A stretch of 64,000 bases of DNA from Roseovarius indicus (GTDB lineage Bacteria; Pseudomonadota; Alphaproteobacteria; Rhodobacterales; Rhodobacteraceae), in assembly GCF_008728195.1 (NCBI RefSeq), contig NZ_CP031599.1:248001-312000 (forward strand). The letters run 5' to 3'. Shown here piece by piece: positions 25,444-34,219 of this stretch. Numbering within the stretch: the stretch's first letter is position 1; each line of letters begins with the position of its first letter. The position numbers and the translations under genes are program-made. A model generated the notes under the pieces. It was not told the DNA's origin and did not search any database. It saw only the letters and a list, made by a program, of their open reading frames with translations.

Positions 25444-26370
25444 TTAAAGCTTTTCGATCAGCTCGGGCACGGCTTCGAACAGGTCGGCGACGAGGCCATA
25501 ATCGGCCACCTGGAAGATCGGGGCCTCTTCGTCCTTGTTGATCGCGACGATGATCTTGCTGTCCTTCATGCCCGCAAGGTGCTGGATCGCACCCGAAATG
25601 CCGACGGCAATATAGAGGTCAGGCGCAACCACCTTGCCGGTCTGACCAACCTGCCAGTCGTTCGGCGCAAAGCCCGAGTCGACGGCGGCGCGTGATGCGC
25701 CGACGGCGGCGCCCAGTTTGTCGGCCAGTTTTTCGATCAGCGCGAAATCATCTTCCGATCCGACGCCACGGCCACCCGACACGACCACGCCGGCCGAGGT
25801 CAGCTCGGGCCGGTCGCTTTCGGCGACCTTGTCTTCGACCCATTCCGACAGGCCCGAGGCGGTGGCTCCGCCCATGGTTTCCACGGCGGCGGAGCCACCG
25901 GTGCCGGCCGCGTCGAAGCTGGCGGTGCGGAAGGACACGACCTTTTTCGCGTCGCCCGATTTCACCGTCTGGATCGCGTTACCTGCATAGATCGGGCGCT
26001 CGAACGTATCGGCATCGACCACGCCCGAGACGTCGGTCAGCATCATCACGTCCAGCAGCGCGGCCACGCGGGGCAGCACGTTCTTGGCGTCGGTGGTGGC
26101 GGGCGCCACGATATGATCGTAGTCGCCTGCCAGCGACACGATCAGGTCCGCGGTCGATTCCGCAAGGCGATGACCCAGCGCGGGGTCTTCGGCGACCAGT
26201 ACCTTGGCCGCGCCGTCGATTGTCGCGGCTTCTTTCGCGGCGTCGGCGGCGGATGCGCCGGCGCACAGAACCGTCACGTCGCCCAGGGCCTTGGACGCGG
26301 TGACCGCCTTTGCGGTCGCGTCCATCGACAGTTCACCATTGTTGACTTCGGCAAGAAGAAGAACAGCCAT
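25444..26370 (-). CDS. etfA: Electron transfer flavoprotein alpha subunit
   Basis: 308 residues. The N-terminal domain begins [14 protein letters not shown]; the C-terminal FAD domain has [30 protein letters not shown] and the signature [17 protein letters not shown]. EtfAB accepts electrons from the many acyl-CoA dehydrogenases of the window and passes them to ETF-ubiquinone oxidoreductase. The start overlaps the etfB stop by one base (TGATG), so the subunits are translationally coupled. It may be the only ETF of the cell and not specific to this cluster. Confidence 0.95.
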   Translation of the reverse strand: MAVLLLAEVNNGELSMDATAKAVTASKALGDVTVLCAGASAADAAKEAATIDGAAKVLVAEDPALGHRLAESTADLIVSLAGDYDHIVAPATTDAKNVLPRVAALLDVMMLTDVSGVVDADTFERPIYAGNAIQTVKSGDAKKVVSFRTASFDAAGTGGSAAVETMGGATASGLSEWVEDKVAESDRPELTSAGVVVSGGRGVGSEDDFALIEKLADKLGAAVGASRAAVDSGFAPNDWQVGQTGKVVAPDLYIAVGISGAIQHLAGMKDSKIIVAINKDEEAPIFQVADYGLVADLFEAVPELIEKL

Positions 26371-27128
26371 CACACCGCCCCCTTTTCCTTGAGTTTCACA
26401 ACCAGCTCGTCGACCGAGCCAACCATTTCACCGGCGGCGCGTTCGGCCGGCTCGGACATCTTGACCACGGTCAGGCGCGGGGTGACGTCGACGCCGTAAT
26501 CGGCGGCGGTCTTTTCATCCAGCGGCTTTTTCTTGGCCTTCATGATGTTGGGCAGCGACGCATAGCGCGGTTCGTTCAGGCGCAGGTCGACGGAAACGAC
26601 GGTCGGCATCTTAACCTTGATGGTCTGCAGGCCGCCATCGACCTCGCGGGTGACGACGGCGCTGTCGCCGTCGATGCCCACTTCCGAGGCAAAGGTCGCC
26701 TGGCTCCAACCCAGGATCGCCGACAGCATCTGGCCGGTGGCGTTCATGTCGTTGTCGATCGCCTGCTTGCCGCAGAGAACCAGACCGGGCTGTTCTTCTT
26801 CCACGACCTTGGCAAGGATCTTGGCCACTGCCAGCGGCTCGATATCCTGGTGTACGTCATCCGCTGCAACGACCAGGATGGCGCGGTCGGCGCCCATGGC
26901 CAGTGCGGTGCGCAGGGTTTCCTGCGCCTGCTTGACGCCGATGGATACCGCGACCACCTCTTCGGCCTTGCCGGCCTCTTTCAGGCGGATCGCCTCTTCG
27001 ACGGCGATTTCGTCGAACGGGTTCATCGACATCTTGACGTTGGCGAGATCGACACCCGATCCGTCCGCTTTGACGCGAACCTTCACGTTGTAGTCGATCA
27101 CGCGCTTGACCGGCACAAGTACCTTCAT
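26370..27128 (-). CDS. etfB: Electron transfer flavoprotein beta subunit
   Basis: 252 residues, usual length. [20 protein letters not shown] at the N-terminus, [16 protein letters not shown], and [19 protein letters not shown] (the ETF-beta signature and AMP-binding region) identify it. It forms the heterodimer with EtfA encoded immediately downstream. The upstream gap to the hydratase stop is only 41 bases, so it may be transcribed from its own promoter within that gap or read through from the hydratases. Confidence 0.95.
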   Translation of the reverse strand: MKVLVPVKRVIDYNVKVRVKADGSGVDLANVKMSMNPFDEIAVEEAIRLKEAGKAEEVVAVSIGVKQAQETLRTALAMGADRAILVVAADDVHQDIEPLAVAKILAKVVEEEQPGLVLCGKQAIDNDMNATGQMLSAILGWSQATFASEVGIDGDSAVVTREVDGGLQTIKVKMPTVVSVDLRLNEPRYASLPNIMKAKKKPLDEKTAADYGVDVTPRLTVVKMSEPAERAAGEMVGSVDELVVKLKEKGAV

Positions 27129-27169
27129 AACATCGGTCTCCTTGTATTCTCGATGTGGTATCGACCGCC

Positions 27170-27964
27170 TCAGCGGTCCTTGAATTCGGGTTTTCGCTTT
27201 TCCGAAAACGCTTTCATGGCTTCTGGAAAATCATGCGCGCACAGCAGGACGCTTTGGGCATCACGCTCGATGTCCAGCGCGTCCAGATAGCCACACTCTG
27301 CGGAGCTGCGCATCACACGCTTTGCAGTCTGTACGCCGAACATCGGATGCGGGGCGATTTCCCGGGCGATCTCAAGCGCCCGCGCCTCGACGTGCTCGGC
27401 CGAAACGCACTCTTCCACGACGCGCAGGTCCTTGGCGGTTCGCCCGTCGATCTCACGACCGGTAAGAACGAGCATCCGCGCCACCCCCGCGCCGGCGCGT
27501 TGCTGAAGCAGCCAGCTTGAACCCGTATCCGGACAGCCACCGACGCGCACAAAAACTTCGCACAGCCGGGCATCTTCGGCGGCAACGACAATGTCCGCCG
27601 ACAAGGCCAGGCTTAGACCCGCGCCAAAAGCCACGCCGCATACCGCGGAAATCAGAGGTTTGCGAAACAGATAGGCCGCACGTCCGCCATCATGAACCTT
27701 GTCGACCATTTCGGACGTAGCCCTGGCCCCCCTGGCGACCTCGGACTGGAAGCCGACCAGATCCCCGCCGCTGCTGAAATGTTCGCCACCGGTCATGATG
27801 ACAGCGCGGATCGTATCGTCTTGGTCGGCTTCTTGCAGGAGCGTCACCAGTTCCTTGACGAACGCAATGCTGTATGGGTTGCGCTTCCCCGGCTGAAGAA
27901 AGCGCAGGATGCCAATTGGACCATCCCTCTCAAGGCAAATAAGTTCGGTCATCTCGACATCCAT
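27170..27964 (-). CDS. Enoyl-CoA hydratase/isomerase (crotonase family)
   Basis: 264 residues. [18 protein letters not shown], the oxyanion-hole segments [11 protein letters not shown] and [16 protein letters not shown], and [16 protein letters not shown] with a PaaG-type Asp mark a crotonase. The start overlaps the preceding hydratase stop by one base (TGATG), so the two are translated together and may act in sequence or as a mixed assembly. SSGG instead of the usual CAGG in the first oxyanion loop is unusual but still provides the backbone amides. Confidence 0.86.
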   Translation of the reverse strand: MDVEMTELICLERDGPIGILRFLQPGKRNPYSIAFVKELVTLLQEADQDDTIRAVIMTGGEHFSSGGDLVGFQSEVARGARATSEMVDKVHDGGRAAYLFRKPLISAVCGVAFGAGLSLALSADIVVAAEDARLCEVFVRVGGCPDTGSSWLLQQRAGAGVARMLVLTGREIDGRTAKDLRVVEECVSAEHVEARALEIAREIAPHPMFGVQTAKRVMRSSAECGYLDALDIERDAQSVLLCAHDFPEAMKAFSEKRKPEFKDR

Positions 27965-28740
27965 CAGGTTCCGGTCCAGTCCGGCGCGCGCTTTTCCGCA
28001 AAAGCCTTGGGGCCTTCGATCGCGTCATTGCTGGCATAGACGACCTCATGCAGGCGCTTTCCCTCTTCCAGACCATCAGCGCAGCCGAGATCCATCGTGG
28101 CCCGAACGCTGCCTTTTGCTGCCACAACGGAAAGCGGTGCCGCCCCGGCAATACGCTTGGCAAGCTCATGCGCCCGCTCCCGCACGGCGTCCGGGGAGTC
28201 TTCTAGGTAATTGGTAAACCCGTAATCGTGCAATCGTTCGATCGGCATCAGATCGCCAGTCAAAACGATTTCCATGAGGATGGGTTGCGGCAGCATCGAC
28301 AGCGCCGGAGCCGCCCAAGGCGACCCGCGCCCGATCTTGACTTCGGTAATGCCGACCTTGGTGCCCTTGAGGCCGACACGAAGATCGCAGTTAAGCGTCA
28401 GCATCATGCCGCCGGCCATCAGGGATCCGGTCATGGCCGCGATGATGGGCTTCTTGCAGGCGCGCATGGTTTCGTGAAACGGGTCGCGCATCTTGGACAG
28501 GATATCGACACCCTCGTCCCGCGCGATCTGGGTGGCTTCCTTGAGATCCAGCCCGGCACAGAACACGCCGCAATCGGCCGAAGTCAGAATGGCCACACGA
28601 ACGCTGTCGTCCACCTCGATCTTTTCCCAGGCATCCGTCAGCCCGTTCGTTGCGGCCACGGAAAGTGCGTTTTTCCGTTCGGGTCGGTTGATGCTGACGG
28701 TCGCGATGCCGTCTTCAATCTTCAGGTCAATAGGGTTCAT
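27964..28740 (-). CDS. Enoyl-CoA hydratase/isomerase (crotonase family)
   Basis: 258 residues starting MNPIDLKIEDGIATVSINR behind a GGCGGA ribosome site. Signatures are RPERKNALSVAATNG, GVFCAGLDLKEATQIA and MTGSLMAGGMMLTLNCDLRV. Around the second catalytic position it reads ITEVKIGRGSPWAAP, without the canonical second Glu of true hydratases, so an isomerase or hydrolase-like member is possible. It is the first gene of a two-hydratase unit that begins just after the importer operon terminator. Confidence 0.85.
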   Translation of the reverse strand: MNPIDLKIEDGIATVSINRPERKNALSVAATNGLTDAWEKIEVDDSVRVAILTSADCGVFCAGLDLKEATQIARDEGVDILSKMRDPFHETMRACKKPIIAAMTGSLMAGGMMLTLNCDLRVGLKGTKVGITEVKIGRGSPWAAPALSMLPQPILMEIVLTGDLMPIERLHDYGFTNYLEDSPDAVRERAHELAKRIAGAAPLSVVAAKGSVRATMDLGCADGLEEGKRLHEVVYASNDAIEGPKAFAEKRAPDWTGT

Positions 28741-28792
28741 GATGTCCGCCTGGTTTTATTGGGAAAAACCTGACGCGAATGCCAGGTTTGAG

Positions 28793-28823
28793 GCTCCCCC
28801 GCGACGTGAGGCCGCGGGGGAGC
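28793..28823 (-). terminator. Terminator after the ABC importer operon
   Basis: A perfect 11-bp stem (GCTCCCCCGCG / CGCGGGGGAGC) with a 9-base loop starts 7 bases beyond the stop of the second binding protein. A smaller hairpin (AAACCTG at 28766-28772 with CAGGTTT at 28783-28789) lies just beyond, in the leader of the hydratase unit. Confidence 0.75.
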
Positions 28824-28829
28824 GCAAGG

Positions 28830-30080
28830 TCATTCAACAGAAAACTTTTCGGAGCTTTCCTCGATCACCTCCCACACCACGTCGAGATAGTCGGCGCTCC
28901 AGTCGGTCAGCGGAACCCAGGCCTCGCCGTCCCACTGTTCGATGCGGGTCTTGCCGCCGCCACCGTGGTCTTCCGCAGTTAGCGTGACCGGCGCCATGAG
29001 GCCGTTGGCGTCAAAGCCGGAAAGCAATTCATAGCCGGTCTTCATGCTTTCCGGCGTGAGCGGCCAGCCATTCTCGGCAATCGCAATGCGCGCGGCCTCG
29101 ACCCCGACGGAATAGATTGCCAAGCCGGTATTGTAATACACGTCCCGAACCAGGCTTTCTGGGCCACTGCCCTCGCCGTTGGCATAATAGGTTTCCAGCA
29201 TCGTCTTGACGATCGGCACTTCCTGGCCACCTGCGACGTTGGTTCCACGAAGAATACCTTTGGCCTCCTCTGTGCCGATGTTGGCGATGTCGACCTCGTT
29301 CAGCCAGTTCGATGTCAGGTAACGGTCGATCGGGAAGCGATTGCGACGCATTTCCTTGGAGGCAACCACATGCCCGCCGGCCAGCAGCCAGCTGATCACA
29401 TAGTCAGGCTTGTCGCGTCGAATCTTGCTCCATGCACCGGACTGGTCCGAACCTGGCAGCGCAACCGGATAGAGTTCCAACTCGAAACCCTCTTTCTCGG
29501 AGAGCGTTTTCAGGATCTCGATCGGCTCCTGGCCGAAGGGATAGTCCAGATAGATGAAGCCGATCTTCGCGCTCGCGAGATCTCCGCCCATCTGCTCCTT
29601 GATGAAAGCCACATCGTTGGCAGCCTGCTGCCAATAGGTTGGGCCTACCGGGAAAACCCACTCGAACACTTCACCATCCACTGCGTCGCCGCGTCCAACG
29701 AACGATTGCATCAGGATGTTGCCATCCTTCATGACGCGGGGCAGGGCCGCGTTTGAAACCGGCGTGGACAGGAAGTTGAATATAAACACCCCGTCCCGCT
29801 TGAGCTGCTCATAGCATTCCACACCACGCTGGGGTTCGTTGCCGTGGTCGCGCACGATGATCTCGACCGGATGGCCCTCGATGCCACCGTTGTCGTTGGT
29901 GTACATCGCAAGGTCTTGCGCGGCCTGCGCCACCTGAGGCGTCACGAAGGTGTACGATTTGCTGAGGTCAAAGCAAAGCCCGAAGCGGATCGGTTCCTTG
30001 TCCTGGGCGGCCGCGACTGTCGCCCCGGTCGCCAATACGGTGGTAAGGGCCACTGCCTTGATATACTGTCTGATCTGCAT
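28830..30080 (-). CDS. ABC importer periplasmic binding protein (branched-chain-type), second tandem copy
   Basis: 416 residues with a Sec signal peptide (MQIRQYIKAVALTTVLATGA, cleavage near AAAQD). The rest is a two-lobed Peripla_BP_6-type receptor of the LivJ family. It shares long identical stretches with the protein encoded just upstream (VGRGDAVDG, YPFGQEPIEIL, SNWLNEVDIANIG). In such catabolic clusters these receptors often bind aromatic or cyclic carboxylates rather than amino acids. The 77-base gap between the two receptor genes contains a GC-rich inverted repeat that might set relative expression. Ligand unknown. Confidence 0.9.
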   Translation of the reverse strand: MQIRQYIKAVALTTVLATGATVAAAQDKEPIRFGLCFDLSKSYTFVTPQVAQAAQDLAMYTNDNGGIEGHPVEIIVRDHGNEPQRGVECYEQLKRDGVFIFNFLSTPVSNAALPRVMKDGNILMQSFVGRGDAVDGEVFEWVFPVGPTYWQQAANDVAFIKEQMGGDLASAKIGFIYLDYPFGQEPIEILKTLSEKEGFELELYPVALPGSDQSGAWSKIRRDKPDYVISWLLAGGHVVASKEMRRNRFPIDRYLTSNWLNEVDIANIGTEEAKGILRGTNVAGGQEVPIVKTMLETYYANGEGSGPESLVRDVYYNTGLAIYSVGVEAARIAIAENGWPLTPESMKTGYELLSGFDANGLMAPVTLTAEDHGGGGKTRIEQWDGEAWVPLTDWSADYLDVVWEVIEESSEKFSVE

Positions 30081-30157
30081 TGTTATCTCCTGTTGATTGA
30101 TTGGTGGGCGACTTTATCGTTTGCGGGCGCGGCGCCGCCCCATTGGCTAACTGCCCA

Positions 30158-31396
30158 TCACTCTTTGTATTTGGATGAACTTTCCTTGACCACTTCCCAA
30201 ACGACATCGCTGTATTCCGCGATCCAGTCGGTTTGCGGCACCCAGGTTTCTCCGTCCCACATCTCGATACGGGTCTTGCCACCGCCGCCGTGATCCTCCG
30301 CTGTCACGGTAATCGGTGCCATCAGCCCATTGGCGTCATAGTTTTCAAGCGACTCCAGACCCGACTTGTAGGACTGCGCCGTGATCGGAAGGCCTTCCGA
30401 CTCTGCCGCCCGTCGCGCTGCCTCGAAGATGATCGAGTACATCGCCAGCCCGGTGTTGTAGTAAACGTCCTGGGTATTGACCAGCGGACCCGAGCCTTCG
30501 CCGTTATCGTAGAGTTCACTTATGATTTCCGTCCGCAAGGCGATATCCTGCCCGCCCACGACATTGGTGCCGCGCTTCAGCCCGGCGGCCGCCTCTGCAC
30601 CGATATTGGCGATATCCACCTCGTTCAGCCAGTTGACCGAAATGTACTTCTCCATCGGAATGCGGTTGCGCTGCATCTCTTTCGAGGCAACGACATGCGC
30701 GCCGCCGAGCATCCACGAGATCACGTGATCGGGCTTGTCGCGGCGCATTTTCGACCAGGCGCCCGACTGATCGCTGCCCGGCAGCGGAACGGGATAGAGC
30801 AGAAGCTCGAAACCCTCCTGTTCCGATAACTTCTGGAGAATTTCGATCGGCTCCTGCCCGAACGGGTAGTCGAAATAGATGTAGCCGACCTTGACGTCCG
30901 ACAGATCGCCGTCGTGCACCTGCTTGATATAGGCAATGTTGTTGGCGGCCTGCCCCCAGTAGGTCGGACCGGCCGGATAGACCCATTCGAAAACGGTGCC
31001 ATCCACGGCATCGCCGCGACCGACAAGCGACTGCATGAGAATGCGTTCGTCTTGCATCGCGCGCGGCAGGATCGCCAGAGACACCGGTGTGGACAGCGTA
31101 TCGAAGACAAAGACCCCCTCGCGGGTGAGCCGGGTATAGCATTCGATTCCGCGTTGCGGTTCGTTGGCATGGTCGCGCACGATGACTTCAACCGGCTCGC
31201 CACCGATACCGCCCTGCATGTTTATCAGCTTTGCCAGATCCATCGCGGCCTGAGAGACCTGGGGCGTGGCAAATGTGTAAGCCTTGCTGAGGTCATAGCA
31301 GACCCCCACCTTGAAGGGCTCGGCCGACGCCTGCGGCCCGGTGATCAGTCCCCCCACCAGCGAAACTACGGCCAGTGCCTTGGTAAGTTGTTTCAT
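30158..31396 (-). CDS. ABC importer periplasmic binding protein (branched-chain-type), first tandem copy
   Basis: 412 residues with signal peptide MKQLTKALAVVSLVGGLITG and cleavage near ASAEP. The mature part begins VGVCYDLSKAYTFATPQV and follows the LivJ-type receptor pattern; TLSTPVSLAILPRAMQDE and DQSGAWSKMRRDKPDHVISW are shared with the tandem copy downstream. Close paralogues behind one permease set suggest either a widened ligand range or dosage. It follows the LivF gene by 33 bases in the operon that starts at 37830. Confidence 0.9.
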   Translation of the reverse strand: MKQLTKALAVVSLVGGLITGPQASAEPFKVGVCYDLSKAYTFATPQVSQAAMDLAKLINMQGGIGGEPVEVIVRDHANEPQRGIECYTRLTREGVFVFDTLSTPVSLAILPRAMQDERILMQSLVGRGDAVDGTVFEWVYPAGPTYWGQAANNIAYIKQVHDGDLSDVKVGYIYFDYPFGQEPIEILQKLSEQEGFELLLYPVPLPGSDQSGAWSKMRRDKPDHVISWMLGGAHVVASKEMQRNRIPMEKYISVNWLNEVDIANIGAEAAAGLKRGTNVVGGQDIALRTEIISELYDNGEGSGPLVNTQDVYYNTGLAMYSIIFEAARRAAESEGLPITAQSYKSGLESLENYDANGLMAPITVTAEDHGGGGKTRIEMWDGETWVPQTDWIAEYSDVVWEVVKESSSKYKE

Positions 31397-31429
31397 CGTA
31401 TTCTCCCTGAACGAAATTGGTCTAGTGTC

Positions 31430-32248
31430 TCAGCTCAGCCAGCGCTTGCGCCGACTGTAATGCTTGACGTTGTGAAAGTCGGTGCCTTCACCGCCGCCAA
31501 GATAGAATTCCTGGATGTCGGAGTTGGACTTGAGCGCTTCGGCCGTCCCGTTCATGACGACGCGGCCGTTTTCGATCAGATAGCCTTCCGAAACGATCTC
31601 CAGGGCTGCCAGAGCATTCTGTTCCACGAGAAGAACCGACATTCCCTCCTCTTGGTTGATCTTTTTGAGGATGCCGAAAATCTCGGCCACCAGATACGGA
31701 GCAAGTCCAAGGCTCGGCTCATCCAGCATCAGCAGGCTCGGCTGGGTCACCAGCGCGCGGCCAATGGCCAGCATCTGCTGTTCACCGCCGGACAGATAGC
31801 CCGAGAGCGAATTGCGTCGCTCGGCAAGGCGGGGGAAATAATTGTATATCTTCTCTTTTTCCCCATCCAGGTCCGAGCGGGACATGCCCACCGGTGCGGC
31901 TGCCGTCAGATTTTCGTCCGGGGTCAGATGTTCAAAGACGCGCCGTCCTTCGATGACGTGGCAAATACCCATTTCCACACGCTTTTGCGCGAGCATCTCG
32001 GTAATGTCGGTACCTTCGAACTTGATCTCCCCCCGACTGACCCGTCCGCGTTCGGCTTTCAGCAGACCGCTGATCGCTTTCAGCGTCGTGCTTTTCCCCG
32101 CGCCGTTGGATCCCAGAAGCGCGATCATCTCGCCCTTTGGCACCTGGATCGAGACACCCTTTATTGCCAGCATCACGTTATCATACAGCACCTCGACACT
32201 GTTCATCGACAGTATGGGCTGGGCTTCGACCTCTTGTTGCATCGTCAT
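31430..32248 (-). CDS. livF: ABC importer ATPase, LivF type
   Basis: 272 residues with Walker [15 protein letters not shown], signature LSGGEQQMLAIGRALV and Walker B LLMLDEPSLGLAP, which together with the short length define LivF-type subunits. It energises uptake with the LivG-type ATPase of the same operon. A C-terminal tail (FHNVKHYSRRKRWLS) is a little longer and more basic than usual. It starts 6 bases after the livM-type stop. Confidence 0.92.
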   Translation of the reverse strand: MTMQQEVEAQPILSMNSVEVLYDNVMLAIKGVSIQVPKGEMIALLGSNGAGKSTTLKAISGLLKAERGRVSRGEIKFEGTDITEMLAQKRVEMGICHVIEGRRVFEHLTPDENLTAAAPVGMSRSDLDGEKEKIYNYFPRLAERRNSLSGYLSGGEQQMLAIGRALVTQPSLLMLDEPSLGLAPYLVAEIFGILKKINQEEGMSVLLVEQNALAALEIVSEGYLIENGRVVMNGTAEALKSNSDIQEFYLGGGEGTDFHNVKHYSRRKRWLS

Positions 32249-32254
32249 TCCTCT

Positions 32255-33328
32255 TCACTTCCTGAGCTGATCGAAGGGCCAGACCATCAGATAGTCTCTG
32301 ATGTTGCCGTAGAGTTTTCCCAAACCAAGCGGTTCGATCAGAAGGATAATGACGATCAGTGCGCCATAGACTGCGTTCGGGATGTGAGCGAGTGTTTCAA
32401 CATCGATCTGCACGCCAATCCATTCACTCAGCGTGGCGACGAGACCATTCACCAGACCGGGAACAAGAAGGATCAGGGCAACACCAAAATAGGATCCGAT
32501 GATGCTGCCAAGACCGCCAACGATCACCATCGCAAGAACCTGGATCGAAACCGCAACCGAGAATTGCTCGGGCGCGGCGAGAAAGAAAAAGGTGGCAACA
32601 AGCAACGCACCGCTGACGCCCGCGATGAAAGACGAAGTCGCAAATGCCAGGATTTTGTAGTAGAAACTGTTCACACCCAGGATCGCGGCCGCAAAGTCTT
32701 TTTCCCGGACAGCGACCAAGGCCCGACCGAGTCCAGTCCGCTTGAGATTAAGCATAAAAATCGTCACCAGCACGCACCATCCGAAGGCAACATAGTAGTA
32801 GCCAGTATCAGTGGTAATCTCTTGCCCGAGCAGCGCCAAGGTCGGTGACTGGAGCGACGCGTGTGAGCCCCCCGAGATCGCCGGAGAGTGGGTCAGAACC
32901 CAGTCCATCACGAATTGCATAGCGAGAGTAGTGAGAGCGAGGTAGAGGCCCTTGACACGCAAGGCGGCAAAAGCAAACAGGCTGCCGATCACAGATGACG
33001 TCAATCCGCCGATGATAAGGGCGAATTCCCACGGCACCCCGAAACGCGCGGCATGGATCGCCGAATAGGCTCCGACAGCCATGACCGCAGCATAGCCGAG
33101 GTGAAGCTGCCCCGCCCAACCTGTCACCAGGTTCAGTCCAAGCGCGGCCGCTGTCCAGATCAGCCACGGAAGCATGTAACTGTTCAGATAAAGCGAGGGT
33201 ATGATGAATGGCGCGACAATGCCGATCAGGAAGATGAATGCAGCCAGATTCCTGTCAGCAGGTACCTTGAAGATTCGGCTATCCGAAACGTAGTTGGCGT
33301 GATGGACGCCAGAAAGTCTGTAAAACAT
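32255..33328 (-). CDS. livM: ABC importer permease, LivM type
   Basis: 357 residues with about ten membrane helices. The LivM pattern shows in WTAAALGLNLVTGWAGQLHLG, ALRVKGLYLALTTLAMQFV and GGLGSIIGSYFGVALILLVP, the latter being the ATPase-contact loop region. It forms the translocation pore with LivH. It lies between livH and livF with 3- and 6-base gaps. Confidence 0.92.
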   Translation of the reverse strand: MFYRLSGVHHANYVSDSRIFKVPADRNLAAFIFLIGIVAPFIIPSLYLNSYMLPWLIWTAAALGLNLVTGWAGQLHLGYAAVMAVGAYSAIHAARFGVPWEFALIIGGLTSSVIGSLFAFAALRVKGLYLALTTLAMQFVMDWVLTHSPAISGGSHASLQSPTLALLGQEITTDTGYYYVAFGWCVLVTIFMLNLKRTGLGRALVAVREKDFAAAILGVNSFYYKILAFATSSFIAGVSGALLVATFFFLAAPEQFSVAVSIQVLAMVIVGGLGSIIGSYFGVALILLVPGLVNGLVATLSEWIGVQIDVETLAHIPNAVYGALIVIILLIEPLGLGKLYGNIRDYLMVWPFDQLRK

Positions 33329-33331
33329 GCC

Positions 33332-34219
33332 TTATACCCTCTCGATGTCGTGACGACCAAACAAGCCGTGCGGGCGGATCATGACCGTAAGGATGAGCAC
33401 AGCGGCGACGATAAGCTCACGGCTTCCGCCCCCGACAAGCGGATCGAGGAAATCAGCGCCGACATTTTCCACGACACCGAGGATAATGCCGGCGACCACC
33501 GCACCCAGAATACTGTCGAGGCCACCGAGAACGGCAACCGTCAAACCTTTGAGAAGCAGCAGCGACAGCGCCTGGTCGACACCCTGGATCTCGCCCCAAA
33601 TGACCCCGGCTGCCACGGCGACGACCGACGCCAACGACCAGGACAATCCGACGCCGCGCTCAACCGAAATCCCGACCGACCAGGAAGCCATGTAGTCGTC
33701 CGCGATTGCCCGCAGCTTGATACCGGTCCGGCTGCGGAAAAACAGCATGAAGGCAACAAAAAGACCGATCGCGACCCCGGCACCGACAAGGTGAATACGA
33801 CTGATGAAAATGTCACCGAGGAACAAGGGTTCATAACTGACGCCCAACTCCATGGATCGGGACGTCCCGCCCCAGATCGCGAGCGTCATGCCGCGCAGGA
33901 AAATGTCCAGCCCCAGTGTCATCATCAGGATCATGACAACCGGTCGGCCAGCAAGACGGCGCAGAGCAACACGCTCAATGGCAAATCCCAGACCAAACAT
34001 GATCACCGCGGCAAGCGGGATGGCGAGCCATAGCGGCAGACCCAGGTCGCGCGCCAGAGCAAGAACCACATAGGCCCCGACCATCGTCAACCCGCCTTGC
34101 GCCAGATTGGGCACCGAGGAGGCCTTGTAAATTAGCACGAGGCCGATGGCGAAAAGCGAATATAGCAGCCCCGTCAAGGCACCGTTGATCGCAAGCTCTG
34201 TTAAAAAGACCCAATCCAT
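33332..34219 (-). CDS. livH: ABC importer permease, LivH type
   Basis: 295 residues with about eight membrane helices. LLYSLFAIGLVLIYKASSVPN and GGLDSILGAVVAGIILGVVE are characteristic of LivH. The start codon abuts the end of the acyl-CoA synthetase gene with no gap, so uptake and activation functions are expressed from one message. Confidence 0.92.
   Translation of the reverse strand: MDWVFLTELAINGALTGLLYSLFAIGLVLIYKASSVPNLAQGGLTMVGAYVVLALARDLGLPLWLAIPLAAVIMFGLGFAIERVALRRLAGRPVVMILMMTLGLDIFLRGMTLAIWGGTSRSMELGVSYEPLFLGDIFISRIHLVGAGVAIGLFVAFMLFFRSRTGIKLRAIADDYMASWSVGISVERGVGLSWSLASVVAVAAGVIWGEIQGVDQALSLLLLKGLTVAVLGGLDSILGAVVAGIILGVVENVGADFLDPLVGGGSRELIVAAVLILTVMIRPHGLFGRHDIERV

Noticed and set aside
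30125..30150. GC-rich inverted repeat between the tandem receptor genes as a terminator
   Set aside because: The stem is imperfect and has no T run; attenuation is possible but not shown, so it is only mentioned with the gene.
30914..32848. A 644-codon open frame on the + strand opposite the receptor and liv genes
   Set aside because: Composition is that of an antisense shadow (His/Arg/Gln-rich), no ribosome site or recognisable domain, and the minus-strand genes are unambiguous.
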